A stretch of 27,753 bases of DNA from Tateyamaria sp. (GCA_018668195.1 JABITU010000343.1:1-27753); one strand, 5' to 3'. Counted from the first letter of the stretch, positions 14,505 to 23,033 are shown. Numbers and translations: made by a program. Notes: a model not told the origin generated them from the letters alone.

Positions 14505-15505
14505 GCGGCGGGCTCTTCTTCGGCCTCGTCCGCGCCAAATTCGGTTTTCAAAACCTGAGCATTCCAGCCCTTTTCATTTAAATACCTCGTGAAAATTTCA
14601 GTATAACCATGGGTAACATATACATTTTCGGCGCCAGTTTCTGAAATTGCAGAAAGCAGTCCAGACCAGTCAGCATGATCCGAAATTATAAAGCCCCGGT
14701 CGCCTGCCCGTCGTCTGCGGATGCCACGCATTGCCATCCAACCAGAGGCGAATGCCGTTTCATGAGGGCCAAATTTGTTTGCCCATTTGGAACCAAGAGC
14801 TGAGGGCGGTGCAAGAACCAGCGCGCGGAGATGCGCCTTGAGGTTTAATTCAGGACCGGCACGCAAAGTATTGGGCAGTGTGATGCCCTGACCTCGCATG
14901 ATCTGATTTGTGTTTTCAATGGCCGAATGGGTCAGGATCGGGCCAATTTCCGGATCAAGCATCGTCAGCAGGCGCTGGGCTTTGCCAAGCGCGTAACATC
15001 CTAGAAATGCCGTCTTGCCGGCGGTCGCGCATGCCGCCCACCAGTCGTTGATTTGCTGCGCAACCTGCGCCTGATCCGGCCAGCGAAAGACAGGCAGGCC
15101 AAAAGTGCTTTCGGTGATGAAATGATGACACCGCACCGGCTCGAACGGAGTCGAAAGGCCATCATCCATAACTTTGTAGTCACCCGATGCAACCCAAACC
15201 TCACCCGCGACTTCGACTCGGATTTGGGCGGAACCGGGTACGTGGCCAGCGGGATGAAAAGAAACTATTGCGCCGCCGATTTGCCTGCGTTCACCGTAAC
15301 AGAGCGTTTCGATGTCAATCTGCCCCAGCCGGTGGCGCATTACAGGTGCCGCTATATCGGTGGCAAGATATGCGCCCATTCCGCTGCGCGCATGATCGGC
15401 GTGGCCGTGTGTGATCAGCGCACGCGGCACCGGACGCCATGGGTCAATATAGAAATCTCCAGCCGTGCAGAAGATGCCAGAGGGTGTAAAGGTTAACGTA
15501 CTCAT
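14501..15505 (-). CDS. Ligase-associated DNA damage response exonuclease (MBL fold)
   Basis: 334 aa, metallo-beta-lactamase/beta-CASP-like nuclease. The zinc-binding HGHADH motif is at residues 33-38; further metal-site regions are HPAGHVPGSAQIRVE and, near the end, ISDHADWSGLL and VYVTHG. It presumably trims DNA ends before ligation; the role is inferred from its constant partnership with the ATP ligase, whose start overlaps its stop by 4 bp. The ATG at 15505 lacks a clear Shine-Dalgarno. About 36 bp upstream lies repeat copy D, so the native promoter may be within or beyond the repeat. Confidence 0.92.
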   Translation of the reverse strand: MSTLTFTPSGIFCTAGDFYIDPWRPVPRALITHGHADHARSGMGAYLATDIAAPVMRHRLGQIDIETLCYGERRQIGGAIVSFHPAGHVPGSAQIRVEVAGEVWVASGDYKVMDDGLSTPFEPVRCHHFITESTFGLPVFRWPDQAQVAQQINDWWAACATAGKTAFLGCYALGKAQRLLTMLDPEIGPILTHSAIENTNQIMRGQGITLPNTLRAGPELNLKAHLRALVLAPPSALGSKWANKFGPHETAFASGWMAMRGIRRRRAGDRGFIISDHADWSGLLSAISETGAENVYVTHGYTEIFTRYLNEKGWNAQVLKTEFGADEAEEEPAA

Positions 15506-15540
15506 GCGCGTAAACTAGCATGGAAATGTCGCTCTGCTAG

Positions 15541-15641
15541 AGCGTTTGACGAAATACCTGAAACACTGGGAATTGCCTAACACTTTGAAATTACTGATTT
15601 CGGATGGATTTAAGTCGTTCAATTTATTCGCATAACGCTTT
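15541..15641 (-). repeat. Dispersed ~101-bp MITE-like repeat, copy D
   Basis: On the minus strand it starts AAAGCGTTATGCGAAT and ends TTTCGTCAAACGCT, the cleanest right terminus of the family. The centre is GAAATCAGTAATTTC followed by AAAGTGTTAGGCAATTCC and GTGTTTCAGGTATTTCG. Lies in the 228-bp gap between the alpha/beta hydrolase and exonuclease genes, both minus strand, so it may be transcribed in the exonuclease leader or the hydrolase 3' region. Confidence 0.75.
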
Positions 15642-15733
15642 GTTGTACGCCAAGCGTAAGTGGGTACAAATTTGGCATACCTCTGATCCGTGAATTCACA
15701 TGGTCACACCAGTGCGCTCGAATGCTACGGGCT

Positions 15734-16681
15734 TTATTGCGCGCAGTTTTTGTCAAAGAACGCCGTCATATCATCAAAAAACGCCACACGCTTTTTTGGT
15801 GTTTCCATCATGATCTCGTGTTCTCCCCCATCAATCAGATGCAGTGCGCCGTTTTCCCACGTGGCCATCCGGTCGTGAATACGGCCGGTGTGAACGATCC
15901 GTTCGTTTGTACCCAGGTATGTGCGACAGGGCATTTTCGGTGCCTGCCGCCTGTCCAACGCGAGGGTTTCGTCCAGCGCTTCACGTAGCCAGACAATGCT
16001 TGGCCCACCCAAGCTCAGTCCAGGATGCGCGCGCAACTGTTTTTGCATCATATCGAACATGTCTGGGTCGGTGGTGAGCGTGTTGTCTTTGAAAGGCGCG
16101 CCAAGGACATATGGTACCTTTTCGGTGCCAGGAGCCCGCAGGTGACCCTGCCCGAGGGCCGGTATTATCCTGCCCAGTGTCCAGGCAACGGGGCGCAAAT
16201 GTGGGGCCATTTTAATACCCCACATGGGGCCAGAAAACGCAACTGCTACAACGGGTAGTCCCTGGTACAGCGCGCGCAAACCGATACAGCCGCCCATAGA
16301 GTGTGCAAGCAAGAAAAAGGGTTTAGGTAAGTTTAGCGACCGTGCGGCATCAACCATGGCCGCAATGTCGCGCTGGTAGTCGCGAAAACGATGCACGTGG
16401 CCAATATTCGCATCATCAAGCATCCGATCAGCGAGGCCCTGGCCACGCCAATCTATTACGATCGACGCATAGCCGCGCGCAGCAATTTCGCCAACTGCGG
16501 GGCCGTATTTTTCAATATACTCGGTGCGCCCCGGAAACAGCAAAACTGTGCCACGCGCGTCGGCCGGTTGCCAGACGCCCAACCTGATTCGCAGGCCATC
16601 CGAGGTGTGGGCCCAGTAGGCTGCCCCCGGTAGTGGCGCTGGTTCTACGTCAGTGAAAAGAGGGGCCTCTGATAGTGACAT
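15734..16681 (-). CDS. Alpha/beta hydrolase (lysophospholipase-like)
   Basis: 315 aa from ATG 16681; a GTG one codon earlier is possible. Serine hydrolase with the oxyanion stretch LLFPGRTEYIEKYG, VIDWRGQGLADR, and the nucleophile elbow AHSMGG with S128; the catalytic His is probably in GGEHEIMME near the C-terminus. The overall pattern resembles PldB-type monoacylglycerol lipases/lysophospholipases; the substrate is not known. The start overlaps the stop of the SCP2-domain gene (TGATG), so translation is likely coupled. Downstream lies repeat copy D. Confidence 0.9.
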   Translation of the reverse strand: MSLSEAPLFTDVEPAPLPGAAYWAHTSDGLRIRLGVWQPADARGTVLLFPGRTEYIEKYGPAVGEIAARGYASIVIDWRGQGLADRMLDDANIGHVHRFRDYQRDIAAMVDAARSLNLPKPFFLLAHSMGGCIGLRALYQGLPVVAVAFSGPMWGIKMAPHLRPVAWTLGRIIPALGQGHLRAPGTEKVPYVLGAPFKDNTLTTDPDMFDMMQKQLRAHPGLSLGGPSIVWLREALDETLALDRRQAPKMPCRTYLGTNERIVHTGRIHDRMATWENGALHLIDGGEHEIMMETPKKRVAFFDDMTAFFDKNCAQ

Positions 16682-16971
16682 CACGCCAGAACGTTTGCCA
16701 GTTGCATCGCCATGCCCATATCGCCATCAACTTTGAGTTTGCCGGTCATAAACGCTGATGTTGGGTTGGTTTCACCCTCTAAAATAGACCTGAAGGTGTC
16801 GGCATCGGCGGAAAGCGTTACGTCGGTTTCTTCGTCTGCCACGCGTGCGCCGCTTGCATCTATGACGATTGCGCCTTCACCCTCGACATCAAACTTTGCA
16901 CTGCCCGCAAAGTCGGACCCTGCCAGTTTTTCGTTTAGACCCGCCAGTGCTTCGTTCAGAGTGTCACTCAT
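16681..16971 (-). CDS. SCP2 sterol-binding domain protein
   Basis: 96 aa from ATG 16971 (MSDTLNEALAGLN), with AAAGGG about 8 bases upstream; an in-frame ATG two codons earlier is too close to that site. The whole protein is one SCP2-type domain, with the acidic beta strands GAIVIDASGARV and the typical C-terminal TGKLKVDGDMGMAMQLANVL. Such proteins have a lipid-binding pocket; ligands in bacteria are mostly unknown. It overlaps the alpha/beta hydrolase start, which suggests a lipid-related pair. Divergent from the TPR gene at 17043, with a shared 71-bp promoter region. Confidence 0.9.
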   Translation of the reverse strand: MSDTLNEALAGLNEKLAGSDFAGSAKFDVEGEGAIVIDASGARVADEETDVTLSADADTFRSILEGETNPTSAFMTGKLKVDGDMGMAMQLANVLA

Positions 16972-17042
16972 AATCATGCCCTTTTGTCTGTCTTGATGGC
17001 GTCGGTGATGGAAAATCACTGTCAGCCTGTTATATCCATACT

Positions 17043-17600
17043 ATGAGCATTCAAATTCAAACATTCCACCTTGTCGTTGCGGCACTCTTGCTGGCGGTAA
17101 TGAATTGCGCACCTGTGTTTGCTCAATCATTGTTAGACGAGCGGTTAAAGGCATTGCGCAACGCAGAACCGTCAGAAGCCGCGCGCCTGAGCCGCGAGAT
17201 TGAGCGGGAATGGTCTCAATCCGGCAGCGCAGCCATGAACATGCTTTTGCGCAGGGGCCGCGAGGCTATGGCGAATGATCAACTCGACATTGCAATTGAA
17301 CATCTCTCCGCCTTGACCGACCACGCTCCCGATTTTGCAGAAGGATGGCATGCACGCGCCACCGCGTTTTACATGAAGGGCCTTTATGGCCCGGCATTGG
17401 GTGACCTGCAGCGCGCGCTGACGCTAAATCCAAAAAACTACAATGGGCTCTTTGGTCTAGGCATTATGTTGCAGGAGTTTGGCGATCTGCGACGAGCGGG
17501 GCAGGCTTTTGAACATGTGTTGGACTTGCATCCCAACCACGAAAACGCCAGCAAGGCGCTTGAGCAATTAAAACGCGACGGCATTGGTCGCGAACTCTGA
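17043..17600 (+). CDS. Secreted TPR-repeat protein
   Basis: 185 aa. Residues 1-27 are a signal peptide (hydrophobic LVVAALLLAV, cleavage likely after VFA, before QSLL), so it is periplasmic. From about residue 65 three tetratricopeptide repeats follow, e.g. GREAMANDQLDIAIEHLSALTDHAPDF, then GLYGPALGDLQRALTLNPKN and GDLRRAGQAFEHVLDLHPNH; such repeats bind proteins. No partner is evident. It has no clear Shine-Dalgarno and ends 18 bp before the Suv3-like helicase, so the two may be co-transcribed. Confidence 0.88.
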   Translation: MSIQIQTFHLVVAALLLAVMNCAPVFAQSLLDERLKALRNAEPSEAARLSREIEREWSQSGSAAMNMLLRRGREAMANDQLDIAIEHLSALTDHAPDFAEGWHARATAFYMKGLYGPALGDLQRALTLNPKNYNGLFGLGIMLQEFGDLRRAGQAFEHVLDLHPNHENASKALEQLKRDGIGREL

Positions 17601-17618
17601 GCAGTTGGGGGATGGCCC

Positions 17619-20465
17619 ATGGCGGGCGATGCACGGGTGGTGGCGGTTCTGGGTCCCACCAATACAGGCAAAACAACCTATGCCATCGAACGGATGCTGG
17701 GCCATCGCACTGGGGTGATCGGTCTGCCACTGCGTCTTTTGGCGCGCGAGGTCTATGACAGGATCGTCTCTTTGCGCGGTCCATCGGTTGTGGCCCTCGT
17801 TACTGGCGAAGAGCGGATCGTGCCGCCCCGAGCGCAATACTGGGTCTGCACAGTCGAAGCGATGCCTGAGGGCATGGGCTGTGATTTTCTTGCAATCGAC
17901 GAGATTCAGCTTTGTGCGGATCCCGAACGTGGGCACGTGTTTACAGACAGGTTGCTGCGCGCGCGGGGACAGCACGAAACGCTGTTTCTGGGGGCGGACA
18001 CGATGCGCGGCCCGATCACGGCCTTGGTGCCCGAGGCGCAATTTATGCGACGCGAGCGTATGTCACAGTTGGTTTACTCGGGGCAGAAAAAAGTTAGCCG
18101 CATGCGTCCGCGCACGGCCATTGTCGGATTTTCCGTTGATAGTGTCTATGCCATCGCTGAACTGATCCGCCGTCAAAAGGGCGGTGCGGCCGTAGTGATG
18201 GGTGCGCTGAGCCCGCGCACGCGCAATGCACAGGTCGACATGTATCAGAACGGTGAAGTCGATTTTTTGGTCGCGACCGATGCGATTGGCATGGGGCTGA
18301 ACCTGGACATTGATCATGTTGCTTTTTCTTCGCTGACGAAATTTGATGGGCGGCGCATGCGCCCTCTGGCCCCCAACGAGTTGGCCCAGATCGCAGGCCG
18401 CGCTGGACGGGGTCAAAAGGATGGCACTTTTGGCGTCACAGGTGATGTTCGCCCTCTTGATGATGGGGTCGCGCAGGCGATCATGGATCACCGCTTTACT
18501 CCGTTAAACAAGCTGCAATGGCGCAATCACGCATTACAATTTGGTACTATCGATGCGCTTGTCAGATCGCTAGAGGCACCACCCGATCACGAGGTTTTGG
18601 TCCGAGCGCGCGAAGCTGACGACGTGATGGCGGTGAAATCGCTGGCCGAGAGTGCCGAGGTCGTTGCGCGCTGCACAGATGGACCGTCGGTCAAGTTGCT
18701 GTGGGATGTTTGCCGTGTGCCGGATTTTAGGGGCATCAGCAATCAGGAACACACAAACCTTCTGGACGCTATTTTCCGCTATTTGCATGAACGTGGGGCG
18801 ATCCCCAATGACTGGATGGCACGTCAGATCAAGCGAATCGATCGTATCGATGGAGACATTGATGCGATCAGCAAACGCTTGGCATTTATCCGCACATGGA
18901 CCTATGTCGCCCAGCGCAACGGTTGGGTGGATGAGATAACCCATTGGCGGAACGAGACGCGCAATGTAGAAGACCGCTTGTCAGATGCGTTACATGAAAA
19001 GCTGACACAAAGATTTGTAGATCGGCGCACGTCTGTTTTGCTGCGCCGGCTAAGCCAGAAGGAGGCCATGGTGGCCGAAGTAAACGATTCAGGTGAAGTA
19101 ACTGTCGAGGGCGAGTTCGTCGGCAAGTTGGATGGGTTCAGGTTCAGCCAGGACAAGGGTGCAGGCGCTGCGGAAGCCAAAGCAATAAAGTCGGCGGCGC
19201 TTCAGGCGTTGGCTCCGCATTTTCATTTGCGTGCTGATCGCTTTTACAACGCTCCGGACACCGAGATTGATTACACTGAACAGGGTGGCCTCATGTGGGG
19301 ATCTGCTGCTGTTGGCAAACTGGTGGCTGGCGCTGATCCGTTAAAGCCCATGGTCGAGGTATTTGTCGACGATGTGGCAGGACCAGAGGTTGCCCAGAAA
19401 GTGCAGCGTCGATTGCAACATTTCATTGACCGCAAAGTGTCGGCGTTGTTCGAGCCGCTGATTGCAATGCAACGTGACGAAGAGCTGGCAGGTTTGGCCA
19501 AGGGATTTGCGTTCCGGATGGTCGAATCACTAGGCGTTTTGCCTCGTGCCGCAGTGGCGGACGAGGTCAAAGCGCTAGACCAAGACGCGCGCGGCGCGCT
19601 GCGCAAGCATGGGATCCGGTTCGGCCAGTTCACAATTTTCATGCCTTTATTGCTGAAACCCGCGCCGACCCGTTTAAGGGTGGTACTGTGGTCTCTGGCA
19701 CAGGGGCTGTCGGAATTCCCCGAAGCGCCGCCGCCCGGCCTTGTGACGATCCCCACGATGGTGGGTTGTCCAGCAGGGGCCGATACGATGGCGGGATACC
19801 GCAATGCTGGTGAGCGTGCGATTCGCATCGATATGCTTGAGCGGCTTGCTGACATGTTGCGTGGTGAAAATTCACGCAGTGGTTTTGAGGCAAATGCCGA
19901 TATGCTGTCCATCACAGGCATGACACTTGGGCAATTTTCCGATTTGATGACGGGGTTGGGCTATAAAGCTGAAAAGGGCGAGCGTGAAAAGGTGAAAGCG
20001 ACGCCGGTTACAACGCTCGCTACTGATGCTTCCACACCCAACGCAGATTTGGGAACAGCTGCTGACCTGACCGAGGATGCCGCTGTTCTTGCCGCTGAAC
20101 CGACAGAATCGACGAAAGCGACCGAGGCTGCTGTGCAATCTGATGTGCCTGCGACAGAAGAATCGGCCAAAGAACCCATCGATGAAAAGACCACCGCCAT
20201 TGAGAGCCCCGAGATCGAGGTTTTCTACACCTTTACGTGGGGCCGGCCTGCTGGAAACAACCAGCGAGGGCGCGGTGCTGCGCAAGTTGCGGGTAAGCCT
20301 CGGGGCAAAGGCAAACCGCAAGGCAAGGGGGGATCCAAGGGTGATCGCAAGCCTTCAGGTAACAAATCCAACAATTTCTCTGCGCGTCCGCCCAAGCCCG
20401 AGAAAAAGATCGACCCCGACAATCCGTTTGCTGCAGCCCTCATGGGGCTCAGAGACGGCAAATAA
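17619..20465 (+). CDS. Suv3-like superfamily 2 helicase
   Basis: 948 aa. ATP-dependent RNA/DNA helicase related to mitochondrial SUV3. Walker A GPTNTGKT is at residues 12-19, the DEIQ box at 94-97, then LFLGADTMRG and VVMGALSPRTRNAQ, and in the second RecA domain FLVATDAIGMGLNLDIDHV and QIAGRAGRG. After the SUV3 C-terminal helical domain comes a low-complexity acidic Ala/Glu/Thr stretch (about 795-865) and a Lys/Gly-rich tail with repeated GKG units, likely an RNA-binding extension. Start ATG 17619. It leads directly into the S4-domain gene (stop TAA, then GTG), indicating co-translation and a joint role in RNA metabolism. Confidence 0.92.
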   Translation: MAGDARVVAVLGPTNTGKTTYAIERMLGHRTGVIGLPLRLLAREVYDRIVSLRGPSVVALVTGEERIVPPRAQYWVCTVEAMPEGMGCDFLAIDEIQLCADPERGHVFTDRLLRARGQHETLFLGADTMRGPITALVPEAQFMRRERMSQLVYSGQKKVSRMRPRTAIVGFSVDSVYAIAELIRRQKGGAAVVMGALSPRTRNAQVDMYQNGEVDFLVATDAIGMGLNLDIDHVAFSSLTKFDGRRMRPLAPNELAQIAGRAGRGQKDGTFGVTGDVRPLDDGVAQAIMDHRFTPLNKLQWRNHALQFGTIDALVRSLEAPPDHEVLVRAREADDVMAVKSLAESAEVVARCTDGPSVKLLWDVCRVPDFRGISNQEHTNLLDAIFRYLHERGAIPNDWMARQIKRIDRIDGDIDAISKRLAFIRTWTYVAQRNGWVDEITHWRNETRNVEDRLSDALHEKLTQRFVDRRTSVLLRRLSQKEAMVAEVNDSGEVTVEGEFVGKLDGFRFSQDKGAGAAEAKAIKSAALQALAPHFHLRADRFYNAPDTEIDYTEQGGLMWGSAAVGKLVAGADPLKPMVEVFVDDVAGPEVAQKVQRRLQHFIDRKVSALFEPLIAMQRDEELAGLAKGFAFRMVESLGVLPRAAVADEVKALDQDARGALRKHGIRFGQFTIFMPLLLKPAPTRLRVVLWSLAQGLSEFPEAPPPGLVTIPTMVGCPAGADTMAGYRNAGERAIRIDMLERLADMLRGENSRSGFEANADMLSITGMTLGQFSDLMTGLGYKAEKGEREKVKATPVTTLATDASTPNADLGTAADLTEDAAVLAAEPTESTKATEAAVQSDVPATEESAKEPIDEKTTAIESPEIEVFYTFTWGRPAGNNQRGRGAAQVAGKPRGKGKPQGKGGSKGDRKPSGNKSNNFSARPPKPEKKIDPDNPFAAALMGLRDGK

Positions 20466-20852
20466 GTGGCGGAACCCGCGCAGAAATTGCGGCTGGACAA
20501 GTGGTTGTGGTTTGCACGCTTTTTCAAAACACGGTCCCTGGCAGCCGCGCGCGTGGCCGCCGGTGACGTACGTATAAACGGCGAACGCGTTACCAAGCGG
20601 TCTACGACAGTTGGCACAGGTGATGTGCTTACCTTTGCCCAAGGTCGCGCGGTACGCATTGTCGAAGTGGTGGCCATCGGAACCCGGCGCGGACCTGCAC
20701 CAGAGGCGCAGGCGCTTTATTCAGACATGTCGCCCCCCACGCCGCCACCCCAAGACGTTGTTCCGCAAAACCCAAAATTCGAGGGAAAAGGTCGTCCGAC
20801 GAAACGTGACCGGCGGCAAGGTGATCTTTCACGCGCGCGCCACCTTGAATGA
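20466..20852 (+). CDS. S4-domain RNA-binding protein (Hsp15/HslR-like)
   Basis: 128 aa, starting with GTG immediately after the helicase stop codon. Residues about 7-70 (KLRLDKWLWFARFFKTRSLAAARVAAGDVRINGERV) are an S4 RNA-binding domain, the same type as E. coli Hsp15, which binds stalled 50S subunits with nascent chains. The C-terminal 50 residues are Pro-rich then basic (GKGRPTKRDRRQGDLSRAR). Immediate adjacency to the helicase points to translational coupling. Role in ribosome rescue is inference from the family. Confidence 0.9.
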   Translation: MAEPAQKLRLDKWLWFARFFKTRSLAAARVAAGDVRINGERVTKRSTTVGTGDVLTFAQGRAVRIVEVVAIGTRRGPAPEAQALYSDMSPPTPPPQDVVPQNPKFEGKGRPTKRDRRQGDLSRARHLE

Positions 20853-20904
20853 TTGAGGCGGCTGATTTAGCTAGGCCTTTGACCCTAGCCACACGAGCCT
20901 TTGC

Positions 20905-21240
20905 ATGACCTATATCGTCAACGACAACTGTATCGCCTGCAAATACACCGACTGCGTCGAAGTCTGCCCGGTAGATTGCTTTTACGAAGGCGAAAACATG
21001 TTGGTAATCCATCCTGACGAATGCATTGATTGCGGTGTCTGCGAGCCCGAGTGCCCGGCAGATGCGATTCGCCCTGACACTGAGCCGGCTATGGAAAAAT
21101 GGGTTGAATTCAACCGTAAGTACTCCGCGCTGTGGCCAGTCATCGTGACAAAAAAAGATCCTCTGCCGACCGCAGACGAAATGGACGGCAAACCTGGCAA
21201 GATGGATCTATTTTCGGAAAATGCAGGTGAAGGCGGATAA
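20905..21240 (+). CDS. fdxA: 7Fe ferredoxin FdxA
   Basis: 111 aa electron carrier. By comparison with Azotobacter-type 7Fe ferredoxins, C9, C17 and C50 should hold the [3Fe-4S] cluster, and C21, C40, C43 and C46 the [4Fe-4S] cluster; C12 and C25 are the extra cysteines also seen in that type. The C-terminal ~50 residues ([18 protein letters not shown]) match the usual FdxA extension. The gene follows the S4 protein by 52 bp and is ended by a hairpin with a T run. The order helicase-S4-fdxA-carD is one I recall as common in alphaproteobacteria. Shine-Dalgarno is weak. Confidence 0.95.
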   Translation: MTYIVNDNCIACKYTDCVEVCPVDCFYEGENMLVIHPDECIDCGVCEPECPADAIRPDTEPAMEKWVEFNRKYSALWPVIVTKKDPLPTADEMDGKPGKMDLFSENAGEGG

Positions 21241-21334
21241 CGTTACAAGTGTAGTTAAAGTCAATTGTCCCGTGTTCTTGAAATGTTTTCGGGTGTTGAG
21301 CGACCCGGTTTGGAGCATTTTCAAAAATGACCCA

Positions 21335-21361
21335 GCGTAAACTTTCGTTTAGCGCATTTTT
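21335..21361 (+). terminator. Probable intrinsic terminator of fdxA
   Basis: Stem GCGTAAAC paired with GTTTA-(G)-CGC, loop TTTC, one bulged G, followed by ATTTTT. About 95 bp after the fdxA stop. Confidence 0.55.
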
Positions 21362-21442
21362 ATGTTATGTTGTTTCGACTAATCATCGATGAACGTCGCA
21401 CGACCCCTGTGCTTTGCGCTGATGGGGTACTCATTCTGACCC

Positions 21443-21490
21443 AAGCTGCATCAAGACGAGGCATATATTGCCCCGCCGTATGCAGCTTTT
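21443..21490 (+). promoter_or_regulatory. Long hairpin with T run in the carD leader
   Basis: Arms AAGCTGCAT (21443-21451) and ATGCAGCTT (21480-21488), perfect over 9 bp, with an inner GGC-ATATATT-GCC dyad and a following T run. It ends 47 bp before the carD start and could be an attenuator, a second terminator or the 3' end of a small RNA. Confidence 0.5.
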
Positions 21491-21537
21491 ACTGTCAGAG
21501 GATCGGGCTGCTTTCAGGTGTCTTATGAGGATTAAGA

Positions 21538-22050
21538 ATGACCAAATCTAAAAAGCTCGACTTTCGTCCCAACGAATTTGTTGTGTACCCTGCGCACGGT
21601 GTTGGCCAGATCATATCAGTCGAAAGCCAAGAGGTAGCTGGCCTAGAGCTTGAGATGTTCGTGATCTCGTTCGAAAAGGACAAGATGACGCTGCGCGTGC
21701 CCACCGACAAGGCGACACATATCGGGATGCGCGCGCTGTCCAGCCCTGACGTAATCAGCGCAGCCATGAAAACGCTGAAAGGAAAGGCCAAGGTTAAGCG
21801 AGCCATGTGGTCGCGCCGGGCGCAGGAATATGAGCAAAAGATCAACTCGGGCGACTTGATTGCGATTGCCGAGGTCGTTCGTGATCTGCACCGCACCGAT
21901 GATCAGCGCGAGCAGAGCTATTCGGAGCGTCAGCTTTATGAGGCAGCACTTGAGCGGTTAACCCGTGAGGTCGCAGCCGTATCTGGTGATGATGAGATCG
22001 AGGCCGGTCGCGTGGTTGGCGATGTTTTGACCAGCCGGGTCGCAGCCTGA
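21538..22050 (+). CDS. carD: CarD-family transcriptional regulator
   Basis: 170 aa. CarD proteins bind the RNA polymerase beta subunit and stabilise open promoter complexes, notably at rRNA promoters. The N-terminal RNAP-interaction domain (residues about 8-65) shows FRPNEFVVYPAHGVGQIISVESQEV and KMTLRVPTDKA; the helical C-terminal DNA-binding domain shows WSRRAQEYEQKINSGDLIAIAEVVRDLHR and YSERQLYEAALERL. Start ATG 21538 has GAGGA about 8 bases upstream. The 297-bp leader holds two hairpins. Convergent with cobS; repeat copy C lies between. Confidence 0.95.
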   Translation: MTKSKKLDFRPNEFVVYPAHGVGQIISVESQEVAGLELEMFVISFEKDKMTLRVPTDKATHIGMRALSSPDVISAAMKTLKGKAKVKRAMWSRRAQEYEQKINSGDLIAIAEVVRDLHRTDDQREQSYSERQLYEAALERLTREVAAVSGDDEIEAGRVVGDVLTSRVAA

Positions 22051-22059
22051 ACATAGATT

Positions 22060-22161
22060 TTAGCGTTATGCGAAAAGATTTACTTACCTAACACGTTGAA
22101 AAATGAAAAAATTTCAACGTGTTAGATAATGCCAGATGTTTCCGTCATTTCGTCAAGCGCT
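22060..22161 (+). repeat. Dispersed ~102-bp MITE-like repeat, copy C
   Basis: Begins TTAGCGTTATGCGAAA and ends TTTCGTCAAGCGCT. The interior has a 14-bp perfect inverted repeat CTAACACGTTGAAA / TTTCAACGTGTTAG with a 10-base A-rich loop, the best hairpin of the family, followed by AATGCCAGATGTTTCCGTCATTTCG. It fills most of the 165-bp gap between convergent carD and cobS, starting 10 bp after the carD stop. Confidence 0.75.
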
Positions 22162-22215
22162 GTAATGGTTTATAATAGCGCGAGTGTGACAATGCCCGGG
22201 GTCGCGCTTTTGGAA

Positions 22216-22965
22216 TCATGAAATCAAAACGATAAGGATTGCGATTTCTGTGCAGATTTGTGTAGCACCTAGAATGTCGCCGGTCTGACCGTTGATCTTG
22301 TTTTGCGCAACGCGTCCAATAAGTGCTGTAAGGGCAACCGATACGACAAGCGCAATCAGTCCGGTCCCGCCTGCTAGCAGGATGGCAATGGCGGCTCCGA
22401 TCATTAAAGCCGCGATAACGGCACTCAACGGTGGTGTCCCAACACTGTGGGAAAGGCCGATGGCACGCGCATGAGGCAAGGCCAGCATGAGGGTTGGCAT
22501 CATTGCACGTGACACGACAAAGGCGATGACAATTGCTGGCCAAGATGCCTCGGTCCAGGTCAGCCAGCGCAGGCCGAGTGCAATGATCAGCGCCAGCACA
22601 CCGTAGGCGCCGATCCTGCTGTCTTTCATAATTTCAAGCCTGCGCGCTGGATCCTGTCCGCCCCACAATCCATCTGCGGTGTCGGCCAGTCCGTCTTCGT
22701 GCATGGCGCCGGTGAGCAGTATCAGGCCAGCCAGCATAAGCCCGGCGGTTACAGCAGGCGATATGCCAAGTGCCGCAAAGAATGCGCCCGCCAGGCATAG
22801 AACTACGGCCAGAGAAAGCCCAACTACTGGATAGGCCCAAACGGCACGCGCCGGATGGGCAAAGGCTTGTTCGGGCAGAGCAGGCACCGGTAGTCGTGTC
22901 AACAACACAAAGGCGGCAGGCAGGTCCCAAATGCGAGGGGCACTGTCGGTTTTTTCCGGTGGCAT
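22216..22965 (-). CDS. cobS: Adenosylcobinamide-GDP ribazoletransferase (cobalamin synthase)
   Basis: 249 aa from ATG 22965 ([10 protein letters not shown]), with AGGA 7 bases upstream; a longer frame to 23073 would overlap cobT and is rejected. Integral inner-membrane enzyme joining adenosylcobinamide-GDP with alpha-ribazole (phosphate), the last assembly step of vitamin B12. Several membrane helices are visible (e.g. [28 protein letters not shown]), and the conserved [16 protein letters not shown] motif is intact. The C-terminal [16 protein letters not shown] is typical. Divergent from cobT with 68 bp between starts; that gap is too short for a cobalamin riboswitch, so none is called. Also named cobV in other nomenclature. 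Confidence 0.94.
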   Translation of the reverse strand: MPPEKTDSAPRIWDLPAAFVLLTRLPVPALPEQAFAHPARAVWAYPVVGLSLAVVLCLAGAFFAALGISPAVTAGLMLAGLILLTGAMHEDGLADTADGLWGGQDPARRLEIMKDSRIGAYGVLALIIALGLRWLTWTEASWPAIVIAFVVSRAMMPTLMLALPHARAIGLSHSVGTPPLSAVIAALMIGAAIAILLAGGTGLIALVVSVALTALIGRVAQNKINGQTGDILGATQICTEIAILIVLIS

Positions 22966-23033
22966 GTCTGGTCCTGACTTGTGGGTGCTGTCATTTTGGG
23001 TAATGAGCCAAGAGACAACAGGCAAGGGAAAGC

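Noticed and set aside
22966..23033. Cobalamin riboswitch between cobS and cobT
   Set aside because: 68 bp is far too short for the element and no B12-box sequence is visible.
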